From Halopenitus persicus (lineage in GTDB: Archaea; Halobacteriota; Halobacteria; Halobacteriales; Haloferacaceae), in the NCBI RefSeq assembly GCF_002355635.1, contig NZ_AP017558.1, positions 248,001 to 312,000 on the forward strand: a DNA stretch of 64,000 nt, in the 5' to 3' direction. Made by a program: the position numbers and the translations under genes. How positions within the stretch are numbered: the stretch's first letter is position 1; each line of letters begins with the position of its first letter. A model generated the notes under the pieces. It did no database searches. It was not told the DNA's origin and saw only the letters and a program-made list of their open reading frames with translations. Positions 44,981-53,892 of the stretch are shown here, one piece after another.

Positions 44981-45456
44981 TCTGTATCGATCAGACGAAA
45001 AAATCTGTCCAGGTTGAGCCGCGTGCCGCGTGGTTTCCGCGCGGCACGCGGCCGAGCGTCGAACTCTCTGGCCAACGTGACTGGACGTGTCTACTCGGCG
45101 CAGTCACGGAAAACGGTGACTGCTTTTTCTCACGGTTCACCGAGTACGTCACCGCCGAGCACGCAAAACATTTCATTCTCGCGTTATGCAAAGAATTTGA
45201 AGAAGACTTGATCGTTGTGCTAGACGGAGCGCCGTACTTCCAGGCGTCGGCCGTCACGGATCTGGCGGCCCGTGACGACCTTGCCTTCGTCACGTTGCCT
45301 GCGTATTCGCCGGAACTCAATCCTGTCGAAGAGTGCTGGCGACAACTCCAGGATGCTCTGAGCAACCGATTCTTTGACTCGCTCGATGAACTCACGACGG
45401 CGATCGATACTGCTCTTGATCAACTGTCGCTTCCAAACGTGAGCAATTATTTCTAA
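44965..45456 (+). CDS. IS630-family transposase, catalytic (DDE) frame
   Basis: This frame encodes the RNase H-like domain: VVCIDQTKKSVQ (first Asp), LIVVLDGAPYFQ (second Asp) and YSPELNPVEECW (Glu), the IS630 DDE signature. It overlaps the upstream frame by 16 bases and is probably made as a fusion by ribosomal frameshifting at the A7 run. All catalytic residues are intact, so the element may still be active. Confidence 0.9.
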   Translation: MDATVVCIDQTKKSVQVEPRAAWFPRGTRPSVELSGQRDWTCLLGAVTENGDCFFSRFTEYVTAEHAKHFILALCKEFEEDLIVVLDGAPYFQASAVTDLAARDDLAFVTLPAYSPELNPVEECWRQLQDALSNRFFDSLDELTTAIDTALDQLSLPNVSNYF

Positions 45457-46310
45457 TGTTTACTATAATTGTAGTGCTAGTCTCTGATGTTGATTGGTTA
45501 TACATCATTTTAATTGTTCTAAATTTAACACCGTGCTGTTCCCGAACCTCGTTCCTAAGTTTTGCAGCTAAGTCGCCAATATACGGTACGTGAGGCTGCA
45601 TATAATGAACGATTAATCTTTTATTCGGATAATCCTCGTGTGCTTTGAGCGCAACATCAGTCACACGGTTAGGCATACGTCCTTCCATTCTCTTCTCATA
45701 TGTATCATATGTTTTGATTATTTTGTAGAACGTCCCATCATCAATATCATTTGAATATACATTCGATGATACGTAGACTGTATCGTGAAACTCCCTCCCT
45801 GCGAAGTTGGATCTCATCCATTCCTCACTTTGAGACCCTTGAGAGACGACCTGTTGAAGATCTCCCTCAAACTGATTATATTCTGAAAATGTATCATATC
45901 TGCAAGCGTCTAAAATAACAAGTGTGTCCCAGTCTTCTTCCATAACCTCAATAGGATCACCAAATTGTTCGATAAGCGCATTCCGATAACGTTTCTTGAA
46001 ATAATAGTTGCGAAAATTATCAGATATATAATTGACTTCTCTGGCAAATATTGACGGGTCTTTCAATCCTTTCACTAATTTTTTAATTGAATATCGTTCT
46101 GGTATGACCATAGTGGCTAGTTAGGCGGTAGGACAAAAAATATCTTATTTTACGCTTTTATGATACAGGTCGTGGTAACGACCTAGTAGTCTGGACTAAC
46201 TCAATAGATTTCCCCATTCAACAGATCTCAGCCTTAATTTGGAGTATCACATTGCGGAATGCTATTACAGCAAGACGTGCGATAACTTTTCACCAAAATG
46301 GTGCGCCTAG

Positions 46311-47540
46311 CTACCGATCAAGAGCAGGAATTTGGACCAGTGCGAACCCGAAGGTGAGAGCGGGAATAACCGAAAACAAGGACAATCCGAACATCGCTAG
46401 CCCCTCGAATAGCATCTCGATAAGAACCATCGTCAGAATTGCGAACAGTGCTGTGCTGCGAACATCACGCAGGCCAGTGAGACAGTTCTGGTAAACTAGG
46501 GCTAAGAATCCGAAATGAACGATCCCGCCAACGACACCGCGAGTCAGAATGACATATAAGTATGTGCTGTGGATATTATTTGTCGTTTCTCCAGCTGGGA
46601 GGTATGGGGCAACCGTATTCCCGACCGGCTGAAAGCCGATGCCGAAAATTGGGTTTGCCCAAATGGCTTTCAGCGCTGCCGTCCACAATCTGATTCGGGC
46701 TGGAATGAGGTTGGGAATATCAATGTAATCCGGCAAATAGCCAAGTCCTATGGCAATTAGGTAGATGAAACCAAGGAACCCGGCCGTAATAAGTGTGTAC
46801 ACTCCCCAATAGTCAAAATAGTTATATAATAACACCAATCCAGCACCGATGGCGGTGGTTATGAGTGCACCCCGACTTGCACTAAAAATTACACCACCAA
46901 TCAAGATCGTAAGCAAAAGCAAATCAGTTGCCTGACGACGACGGTAGTAGAACGATAAACCAGAGACAAACCCAAGTCCCGAAACAAATCCGAACGGATT
47001 GGGATTTGACAGAACCGATTTCACCGGCATAACCCGCACGTTGAGTAACGGGAGTTGTTTCGACACATCGTGAGGCGCTACGACGACGCCTACGAGGTGG
47101 TACTCACCCAAGAACAACGTCGGTAGTCCGAGAAGTGTTAGGATAACTGGAAACAGATACAGAACATACAGAAACTCGTCTAGGTCTATAGTCTGCGGGG
47201 CGATAAAAAGGAGAATAAATGAAGTCGCCAATAAAATTGGAATGCGACCCAACGTCCAGATGCTGAGTGGTGGGATTAGAGCGTGAAAGAGGTAGATCAT
47301 CCAGAGGACTGCGTAGGCAACGAGCGCGTATCTGGGAATCCCGATAGAATCTGATTCCAGAACAGCGGCAGCACCAAATAGAAAGACAAGAGGAACAACT
47401 GTGATGACGTGGAAGACGGAGTTCGCCCCGGTCATATCTATCGTGCTTGAGATGATAACCAGCACGAACAGTGTAGTTGTCACTGAGAGTCGACGAACAG
47501 TAGTTTCTTTTGTGTGGATGGTTTTTGCCGTTTCGCTCAT
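46311..47540 (-). CDS. O-antigen-ligase/polymerase family membrane protein (Wzy-like)
   Basis: This 409-residue polytopic membrane protein has about 11-12 helices. The periplasmic-side signature NPIFGIGFQPVGN with NNIHSTYLYVILTRGVVGG is typical of Wzy/O-antigen ligase proteins (Wzy_C). These enzymes polymerise or ligate lipid-linked glycans outside the membrane. The first 18 residues are cytosolic. It lies between the disrupted sulfatase-like gene and a GT4 gene. It suggests that the island makes a repeating-unit polysaccharide and not only a short N-glycan. Confidence 0.85.
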   Translation of the reverse strand: MSETAKTIHTKETTVRRLSVTTTLFVLVIISSTIDMTGANSVFHVITVVPLVFLFGAAAVLESDSIGIPRYALVAYAVLWMIYLFHALIPPLSIWTLGRIPILLATSFILLFIAPQTIDLDEFLYVLYLFPVILTLLGLPTLFLGEYHLVGVVVAPHDVSKQLPLLNVRVMPVKSVLSNPNPFGFVSGLGFVSGLSFYYRRRQATDLLLLTILIGGVIFSASRGALITTAIGAGLVLLYNYFDYWGVYTLITAGFLGFIYLIAIGLGYLPDYIDIPNLIPARIRLWTAALKAIWANPIFGIGFQPVGNTVAPYLPAGETTNNIHSTYLYVILTRGVVGGIVHFGFLALVYQNCLTGLRDVRSTALFAILTMVLIEMLFEGLAMFGLSLFSVIPALTFGFALVQIPALDR

Positions 47541-47907
47541 AACTACACTCGGTTGAATAGAATCAGTTAGCTATGACTATCATGGAATCATTTGAATATT
47601 TTTCGATACAGGTCGTGAGATAATTTGGCGGAACAAGATAATGATCGATATTGAGAGCGCTCAAATTCGCTTTGGTGAATAGCAGCTCTGAGTCGGGGTG
47701 GATCCGAGGCAATCTTGAGACCACTTCCATCCGAGTTTCATATGTGTGGTTAAACACTGACCAGCTGTAGAAACACTGTCATTCAACACAGCAGTGCTAT
47801 CCGAAATTATAACTATAGTATATTCATCTGGTGGCATAGATTTCTGTTTTAGCCTTATTACCGTAGAATCACCGTAATTTATCGTTGATACCCTGGTCTG
47901 TGTCAAG
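47541..47907. other. Gene-free stretch with dispersed repeat
   Basis: There is no gene between the polymerase and GT4 genes. It contains copy B of the 131-bp dispersed repeat. The rest is AT-rich, with several in-frame stops on both strands. Confidence 0.5.
47662..47792. repeat. 131-bp dispersed repeat, copy B
   Basis: Same orientation and length as 38081-38211. It runs from CAAATTCGCTTTGGTGAATA to TTCAACACAGCA and includes CTCTGAGTCGGGGTGGATCC. Confidence 0.75.
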
Positions 47908-49053
47908 TTATAGTTTGAAATTCTCTGGTACGAGACCAGCATATACTTCTATGATCTGATCTGCAAGATGTTCCCAGTCGAAGCGCTCGGATCGAGCGAG
48001 ATCAAATCCAGCAGAGGCCAGGCGCTGTCGTTCCGTAGGTTGGTCGACAAGTGTATCCAGACTGTCTGCGAGATCCTGCGGTGTTGGTTGCCGCACGATA
48101 GTAGCTGTCTTACCATCGGTCACATACTCGGTGAAACAAGGCAGATCCGAGACAACAGCTACGTTCTCAAATGCAAGTGCGAGTTGGAGCGCACCGCTTG
48201 TCGTCCCTTCACGATATGGGAGTGCAACGATGTCAGCAAAGTAGAAATACATCCACAACTCGGCGTCTGGAATATATTTGAAATGTGTATTAACGTTCTC
48301 TGTGGTTCGTGCTCTCTGGGCATATGACTCGTCACCGTCATTAATAGGACCGACAATCCAAGGATCAAACCTTGTCTCTGTACATTCTAAAGCGTCTAGA
48401 AACGTTGCAATACCCTTGTGTTCTTTGACACCGAAAAACAGGATTACTGGATTCTCTGTTTCACCGTACGGCGACGGGGCCTTTTCTTCTATGTATCGTC
48501 GAAAACAAAGGTAGTTTCCATGGGGGATCACCGATATCGGCGTCCTGATACCGTCTTCAACCAGCTCTTGTCGTAATGCTTCTGTGTGTGTGACAAGATG
48601 GTTAACTAACTGGAAGTGCCTGTTCGCAATTGTCCTCGCAAGTGGACTGACATTACCTAGGCGACTGTCAGTTCGTTCATGAACCGTACGAACAACTGGT
48701 ATGCGAAGAATCGTAAGAAGGATCGTGATATAGAGAGTGTACCACTGTGTCCGAATATGTGTGTTTATTTGTACGACATCAGGTCGGACACGGAGAAAGT
48801 ACAGCAGTAATTGAATCTGCAACAGCAATGTCCGCACAACCATTACGACTTTGCTGTCGTTACCTGTATATACGAAGTGGGATTCTGTGACGTACTCGGG
48901 GAAATGTGACTCATCGTCCGACCCAGCATAGAATATGTCAATTGTCATTTCTGGGTTCGACTTATAGAGGCCACGAAGTTGGTTCAGTGCGTAGTGGTAA
49001 TGACCAGCGTTCGTTCCGTAGGTGAAATAACACAGCCGCGGACCCTCTGACAT
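47908..49053 (-). CDS. GT4-family glycosyltransferase
   Basis: This 381-residue GT-B protein starts LCYFTYGTNAGHYHYALNQL. A hydrophobic stretch around residues 70-115 (LLLQIQLLLYFLRVRPDVVQ) is typical of membrane-associated GT4 enzymes. The C-terminal half has VILFFGVKEHKGIATFLDAL and ALPYREGTTSGALQLALAF, where the second Glu of E-x7-E is replaced. It is low in GC like its neighbours. Acceptor and donor are unknown. Confidence 0.86.
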   Translation of the reverse strand: MSEGPRLCYFTYGTNAGHYHYALNQLRGLYKSNPEMTIDIFYAGSDDESHFPEYVTESHFVYTGNDSKVVMVVRTLLLQIQLLLYFLRVRPDVVQINTHIRTQWYTLYITILLTILRIPVVRTVHERTDSRLGNVSPLARTIANRHFQLVNHLVTHTEALRQELVEDGIRTPISVIPHGNYLCFRRYIEEKAPSPYGETENPVILFFGVKEHKGIATFLDALECTETRFDPWIVGPINDGDESYAQRARTTENVNTHFKYIPDAELWMYFYFADIVALPYREGTTSGALQLALAFENVAVVSDLPCFTEYVTDGKTATIVRQPTPQDLADSLDTLVDQPTERQRLASAGFDLARSERFDWEHLADQIIEVYAGLVPENFKL

Positions 49054-49221
49054 ATGTGATGTAATTTCTTGTGTGGAAAAGAATAATAACTTTGCTCTGA
49101 TCGTGGCCGTCGCGCTAAGTCAGGAGTGAAGCGGTCGTTGGCTCGGGTGCCCTATACGAATTTGACTACCTCCAAAGTGAGATTGTATAGATATATTTGG
49201 GATTGGTGGAGCGGCAGAATT

Positions 49222-50148
49222 TTAGTTTCTAAGTGCTTTTACCGCTGTACCTTTTAGAATGCCAGCCACTATACCAGTACATGGATAAACAACGCATCGT
49301 ATATCTCTGTAATATATTGATTTCCCTATGCTGTATAATATACGATAAATGAGAGTTGGGAGAGCGAGATGGAAGAAAAACCTAGTATGTATATACATTG
49401 AATTTCTGTGCCGATAGTATTCGAATTTCGTACATCCACTACCATTAATATCTCCCTTTTGTTTTGAAAAACGGCCGCTTGATCCACCATCCGTTGCTGA
49501 TAAATGATAAATAACGGATTGAGGATGAAAATATATACGATGGCCCTCATCTCTTGCTCTAAACGAAAAGCTAAGTGATTCTCCCCAACCATCTCCTAAT
49601 AAATTATTATCATACAGTGGAATATTTTCTAGTATGTCTTTTAATACGAATAATCCTGATTCGCGGACGAATGGAATATATCTCGATTTAGACACTTGTT
49701 CAAGATTATTAATAAAATCGTAATTCCAGAAATATTTTATCGCGATATTTGGTTCGGAACCATCTGAAATTGAAGATTTATTTTTGGAAGTTTCAATGAC
49801 TTTTGACTGAATTATGTATTCACCATTATTTAATGAAGTAACAATTGGATTAATAAAATCATCATCCACTCTCATATCATCCTCCAAGAAACCAACCACT
49901 TTTCCAGATGACTTATCAACGCCAATTCTTTTTGCTTCCATTTGTCCATTACCGCCCCCTTGTATATATTCAGCAAAACTATTGGAAACTACTTCTCTGG
50001 TGTTATCGGTGGATCCATCATCAATAACAAGTACTTCTACCTCAGTAGTGTACGGTTTTATAGAATTTAAAAATTCTTCTAGATGACTATCCCTATTGTA
50101 TGTAGGTATTACTAATGAAATGTCTGATTTCCCGAAAGTCTCAGTCAC
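49222..50148 (-). CDS. GT2-family glycosyltransferase
   Basis: The GT-A protein of 308 residues has ISLVIPTYNRDSHLEEFLNS, VLVIDDGSTDNTREVV, the DxD-type GFLEDDMRVDDDF and an acceptor motif near GWGESLSFSFRARDEG. The C-terminal 60 residues are hydrophobic/aromatic and may touch the membrane. It has very low GC and Lys/Asn-rich codon use, clearly unlike the core genes, so it was probably acquired from a lower-GC haloarchaeon (Haloquadratum-like composition). Confidence 0.87.
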   Translation of the reverse strand: MTETFGKSDISLVIPTYNRDSHLEEFLNSIKPYTTEVEVLVIDDGSTDNTREVVSNSFAEYIQGGGNGQMEAKRIGVDKSSGKVVGFLEDDMRVDDDFINPIVTSLNNGEYIIQSKVIETSKNKSSISDGSEPNIAIKYFWNYDFINNLEQVSKSRYIPFVRESGLFVLKDILENIPLYDNNLLGDGWGESLSFSFRARDEGHRIYFHPQSVIYHLSATDGGSSGRFSKQKGDINGSGCTKFEYYRHRNSMYIHTRFFFHLALPTLIYRILYSIGKSIYYRDIRCVVYPCTGIVAGILKGTAVKALRN

Positions 50149-50199
50149 AATTATAAGTGTTTGACTACTATCTAAAATAACTTCCTATTTAGAAGAACT

Positions 50200-50933
50200 A
50201 TCGCGTTTAGTTTGTAGCGGTGTGCCAGACGGCGGCGGTGTGTTCTAATGTTTCAGCTGCACGTTGGTGGACGGCTAAAACAGTTTGAGATGAAGTGGGT
50301 CGTTTTGTATTACGGAAGATGCGTTCGACGTTAATGTTATTTATATCATATTCGAACAAAAATCGAGGCCGTGTCGCCGGAGCGCGGTTTATAGCCAATT
50401 CGCATCATCAACGAGAAACAGCGCAGTACCAAGACGCGATGCATCTTGTGCGCCCGCCAAAATGCAGCTGCGTTCTGCGGACGTCGTCGACATCGTGTTT
50501 CTCACGAAGCTCTCGAAGGAAGATCTCAGTCAATGCAGTCGTATACGTGGAAAAGAGCCGAATATGAAGGATTGGTTTGTTGCCGGATCGACGGCCGCGT
50601 AAAGCCAAACACTGCTGATCAGTGATCCGAATCACGCTCTCGTCAACCGCAACCTGATCTGGACTGATTCCTCCTTCGAGTCGAAGATCGGCTTTCTGTA
50701 CCCAAATGGACGGCTTTTCGGCTACGTGTGACAACCAGCCTCATCACGAATTAAACTGTATTCGAAAGTGAGAGACCAGCAACGTGGTGCTGCATACCGA
50801 GCTTCATCGCCCATCTAGTCCGCTTGCGCTCCACAACACCCAAATCGATCAGCCGCAACTATCGCTGAGGTGTGTGATTTCGAACATAGGGCACTCAGAA
50901 ATCATCACGCTTCACTTTTCACTTAATTAACAA
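50200..50933 (-). pseudogene. Decayed IS6-family transposase copy
   Basis: Read on the minus strand it begins GTTAATTAAGTGAAAAGTGA, then LIDLGVVERKRTRW, HHVAGLSLSNTV, fragments near DQVAVDESVIRITDQQ, KHDVDD and VHQRAAETLEHTAAVW. Stops and shifts break every frame. A 58-base hairpin insert splits the codons after KHDVDD (about 50446-50503). Its 5' end has the same hairpin with CCTATG in the loop as the other elements. It is not functional. Confidence 0.8.
50446..50503. repeat. 58-bp hairpin insert inside the decayed IS6 copy
   Basis: On the minus strand the insert starts TCCGCAGAACGCAGCTGC and contains CAAGATGC-ATC-GCGTCTTG. It resembles the 56-base insert at 43880-43935 in an unrelated transposase gene. 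Confidence 0.5.
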
Positions 50934-51063
50934 CCAGCTAAACTCAGTCAATTACAAGGCGAAAGAACAATATCGGTCAACAATCTACGCTGTAAGAGCA
51001 ATTAGCACTCAGCTACGTCTGGTAGTTCACACGATCCTTTTCAGTAACCCTTCTACTAATATG

Positions 51064-51993
51064 TTAGATAGATTCTAGTTCGTCTAGATCTACTCTTGGG
51101 TGTACTTCTAAGTTTCCTCCAACGGTAGAATTATATATGTGTTTTCCTTTCTCTTCAAGTATCCTTTTGGCCAAAATATGGGTTATGATCATTTGCTTAT
51201 TTACGTGAGATAGTTCACCTCTTGGCATAATCTGATAACTTGACCCAAAATGATTAGAATCAGTATTTACGAAATATCCGGTATTATTTTCTATTTTTGT
51301 AGCTAACTTGCTATGTAAAACCTTATACAATAATAAGTTGATCACTGATTTCGCTAAGACACGATTAGTTGCACTAGAAGTTACAAATTTCCAACCATTA
51401 AATAGGGTGTGTCGAGGAGTCGCATAATGAGCAGGATCTAAGCCGTCATCAAACATCATATATGGTTTATGATCACTATAACCCAGATCAGTTCCAAGAA
51501 GATACATCTTACTAAAACCTAAATAATTGGCAATTTGAATTGCAGGATACATTGAATGCCAGAGATAGACTTGGTTAGAGATGTCGTCTGACCAAAAATT
51601 CAGCAATTCTTCAACATCGATTTTCTTAACATCTTCAATAGAAAGATCTTCAACAATTTTTCCACTGATGCGTGTTTCCGTTGGCTCAACCCAATCTAAT
51701 CGGAATAATTTATCATTGGATTGTATATTATATGAATTACGTGATAGAGTAAAACAAAGTGTACCAATATCTAGATGCTTGGTTATCAATTCTGTACCCA
51801 GCTCTGGTACATTGAAATTCAGATAAATTGAAGGTCTCCAAGATGTTTGACTATATATTTTAGATATTCTGTTCATAGCTATTGAATGTTCACCTTCAAT
51901 TCGGTGCAGTGGTGTTTTATCCAGACTAGGTCCGTTTCCTATGAGAAAAACCCGTTCACCCTCATACTTTCCATTTAGTGACTCCAAATCCAT
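51064..51993 (-). CDS. GNGPSL-motif protein (DUF115/MptE-like or GT42-like transferase)
   Basis: This 309-residue protein begins near GERVFLIGNGPSLDKTPL. The GNGPS loop is shared by DUF115 (annotated MptE-like) proteins and by GT42 bacterial sialyltransferases such as Cst-II, which use CMP-sugars. A later YLGFSKMYLLGTDLGY is similar to the LGYKEIYLSGIDF part of Cst-II. Neighbouring genes make CMP-Kdo, so a CMP-Kdo transferase is an attractive reading, but homology by eye cannot decide between the two families. It is low in GC and monocistronic, with about 620 bases to the pyruvyl transferase gene. Confidence 0.65.
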   Translation of the reverse strand: MDLESLNGKYEGERVFLIGNGPSLDKTPLHRIEGEHSIAMNRISKIYSQTSWRPSIYLNFNVPELGTELITKHLDIGTLCFTLSRNSYNIQSNDKLFRLDWVEPTETRISGKIVEDLSIEDVKKIDVEELLNFWSDDISNQVYLWHSMYPAIQIANYLGFSKMYLLGTDLGYSDHKPYMMFDDGLDPAHYATPRHTLFNGWKFVTSSATNRVLAKSVINLLLYKVLHSKLATKIENNTGYFVNTDSNHFGSSYQIMPRGELSHVNKQMIITHILAKRILEEKGKHIYNSTVGGNLEVHPRVDLDELESI

Positions 51994-52614
51994 CTCGTAG
52001 GATTACCATATCTTAAGAAATAAAAACATAATGATTCCTTATGTACATACGCTTATCTCGATAGATCGTAATATATATGACAGTAGTTCAAGCGTTAGTC
52101 AAGATCGATGAAATAAGCACGATTTTCTACGGTACAAGTGCTGCTTCAAGCATCTTAGCTTTTCCTATTTTGATGTGTTGAAACACTCTAAACAATCTCT
52201 CGCTGTTTCGCCATATGTACGTCTATGAACCGCCCAGGAACCAATGACCGTTGTGAACGTGACTCGTGTGCGAGTTACTCTGACGCGCTACCGATGCCCC
52301 ATCTTCGTTCGGTGAAATCCAGATCGAACAGCAGTACGGTCGGACTAGAAACGAAAGGCTAGCTGCTAGACATCTGGCATCCTCGATCACTTCGATCGCT
52401 AGAATGGCGCAAGCAAAACTGCTGTTGAATGGTTTGACGAGGAATTTCGAGAGTTCCTGAAGCAAAGATCCGAAAATCCAAGCAGACATAAATCCGCCTA
52501 AGCCGCCGCTGAACTCTCCGGTGGCGCAGATGCTGACTCGAATTTGCTGCCAGGTGGCTTTTCCATATATTTATGAAGATTAAGATAATTCTGTTATGAT
52601 CCTCTGTTCACAAT
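51994..52614. other. Gene-free stretch within the Kdo locus
   Basis: There is no intact gene. The part at about 52220-52530 is higher in GC than its surroundings and its best reading frames are short and interrupted, suggesting decayed mobile DNA. I could not name the source. Confidence 0.5.
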
Positions 52615-53892
52615 CTATACAATATTTGCATTTTTTGATGCCAATGATCTCATATTTTCTATTGGGATTTCATTATAGAATCCCCTCCTAATGCCATTCT
52701 CTACTGAATCGAGAATAGCATTCGTATTGGTACCAATATCATTTTCCGAATAGATTGGGTGGTTTGATCCAATGTGTTCTCTTAAGGCTTCGATTTTGAA
52801 TGTATTTCCACTAAAATTAACAAGTTGTGATTTCCCTAATAATGCGAAGATACTTTCATGCCATCGCCCCCCAATATACACTTCTGAGTGGCCAAGGATG
52901 GATGCAGTTAAGTGGTGATTATTATTCGTTTTCAACAAACACGTCTCTGTATTCTCAGCAACATTTAACAGAAATGTTTCATCAGCACTTGATGCAGCTG
53001 TAAGCAGAATATTCATATCCGGAAATCGAGTTTTCATTTCGTTAACCAGTAATGCAAATTTTTTCGATTTCACATCAATAGATTGTTGAAGACCAGATCC
53101 GCCACCGACGCAGATATACGGTTTGGTGAAGTCAAATTTTGGATTTTTCTTATTGGGGTGCCAAAGTGATATAATATTCATATCGTTAAAATTATTAATA
53201 TTTTTGCTTTGGATATCGTTATCCATTAACCAAGCCGCGTCAGCTGCTTGGGTACCATTTTTATGTTTGGACTGACTCTCATACTCTGTCATTGAGACTG
53301 GATCACGGAAAATAATTGAATTCATTAATGGATAAACTAAATTGACTATTGATCGAAAGCGATCCGTGTTGATTTCTAGTGTGTGGTTTATTATATGGGT
53401 CTTCATTCCTAACTTTTTTTTGGCAACATATGCCAAAAATAGTAATGACCAGGATCCATTACTATATTTGGTGACCCCACTATCATGAATACTTCCTTCC
53501 CCATTAATAATAATATGATCTATGTTTTCTGTGTTACCAAAATAATCATTTACAAGACCACTTTCTACAAATTTTTCAGCTCGATGTTCAAATTGGCTGG
53601 CAGTTTTTGGAAGTAGTTCAAATAGGTGATGGCCATTCCTACTAGAATTATATAGTTTACGAATTATTCCATTTTCTTCAGATATCGAATTGATAGATTC
53701 GCCTACGATATATCTAATATCATATTGACTAGGCAGTATGAACTCCCTATTAGTTATGTTTATTTCGTTTAAGAAAACAGTATTTACTATGTCTACTCTA
53801 TCATTTAATATTGCACGAAGTTCACTACTCGTCGCATAACACCCCCAATTACCACCATCTGACGTGTCTGAAATAAAGAGTGCATTGGTCAT
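52615..53892 (-). CDS. Polysaccharide pyruvyl transferase family protein
   Basis: This 425-residue GT-B-like protein has the family pattern NALFISDTSDGGNWGCYATS, IINGEGSIHD, FRDPVSMTEYESQ and YIGGRWHESIFALL. Such enzymes (WcaK, CsaB, Pvg1) put a pyruvyl ketal from phosphoenolpyruvate onto sugars, giving the glycan negative charge. It overlaps the KdsD stop by 4 bases and so belongs to the Kdo operon. Very low GC. The GRWHE motif near the C-terminus is well preserved. Confidence 0.85.
   Translation of the reverse strand: MTNALFISDTSDGGNWGCYATSSELRAILNDRVDIVNTVFLNEINITNREFILPSQYDIRYIVGESINSISEENGIIRKLYNSSRNGHHLFELLPKTASQFEHRAEKFVESGLVNDYFGNTENIDHIIINGEGSIHDSGVTKYSNGSWSLLFLAYVAKKKLGMKTHIINHTLEINTDRFRSIVNLVYPLMNSIIFRDPVSMTEYESQSKHKNGTQAADAAWLMDNDIQSKNINNFNDMNIISLWHPNKKNPKFDFTKPYICVGGGSGLQQSIDVKSKKFALLVNEMKTRFPDMNILLTAASSADETFLLNVAENTETCLLKTNNNHHLTASILGHSEVYIGGRWHESIFALLGKSQLVNFSGNTFKIEALREHIGSNHPIYSENDIGTNTNAILDSVENGIRRGFYNEIPIENMRSLASKNANIV

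Larger units (their letters stand above)
44411..45465 (+). mobile_element. IS630-family insertion sequence (about 1055 bp) with TA duplication
   Basis: The terminal inverted repeats read TATAGTAATCGTTAGAA on the left and TATAGTAAACATTAGAA on the complementary right end. The TA at both edges (44409-44410 and 45466-45467) is the target duplication typical of IS630/Tc1-mariner elements. The element carries two overlapping open frames for the transposase. Confidence 0.92.
44053..46111 (-). pseudogene. Sulfatase-like DACRYD gene interrupted by an IS630 element
   Basis: The 5' part (45466-46111) encodes VIPERYSIKKLVKGLKDPSI, EEDWDTLVILDACRYDTF and IVHYMQPHVPYIG, ending at STSETSTTI. The 3' part (44053-44410) resumes in the same frame with STLLKAAQQNLISNSK, VVSADHGELFGEN and the C-terminus QLRDLGYL. 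Removing the IS630 element and one TA copy gives one continuous frame of about 330 codons, a paralogue of the intact gene at 40511. The interruption falls before the DHG metal site, so function is lost. Confidence 0.9.
50149..51063. other. Intergenic region holding a decayed IS6 copy
   Basis: Apart from the IS6 remnant (50200-50933), the stretch contains no gene. About 130 bases between the remnant and the next gene (to 51063) show nothing recognisable. Confidence 0.6.

Noticed and set aside
49054-49221. tRNA or other RNA gene in the intergenic gap
   Set aside because: I found no cloverleaf, CCA end or conserved tRNA loop sequence here or in the other gaps.
52000-52614. A transposase or other protein gene
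   Set aside because: Short frames with many stops and no recognisable motif. Only the raised GC hints at decayed mobile DNA.
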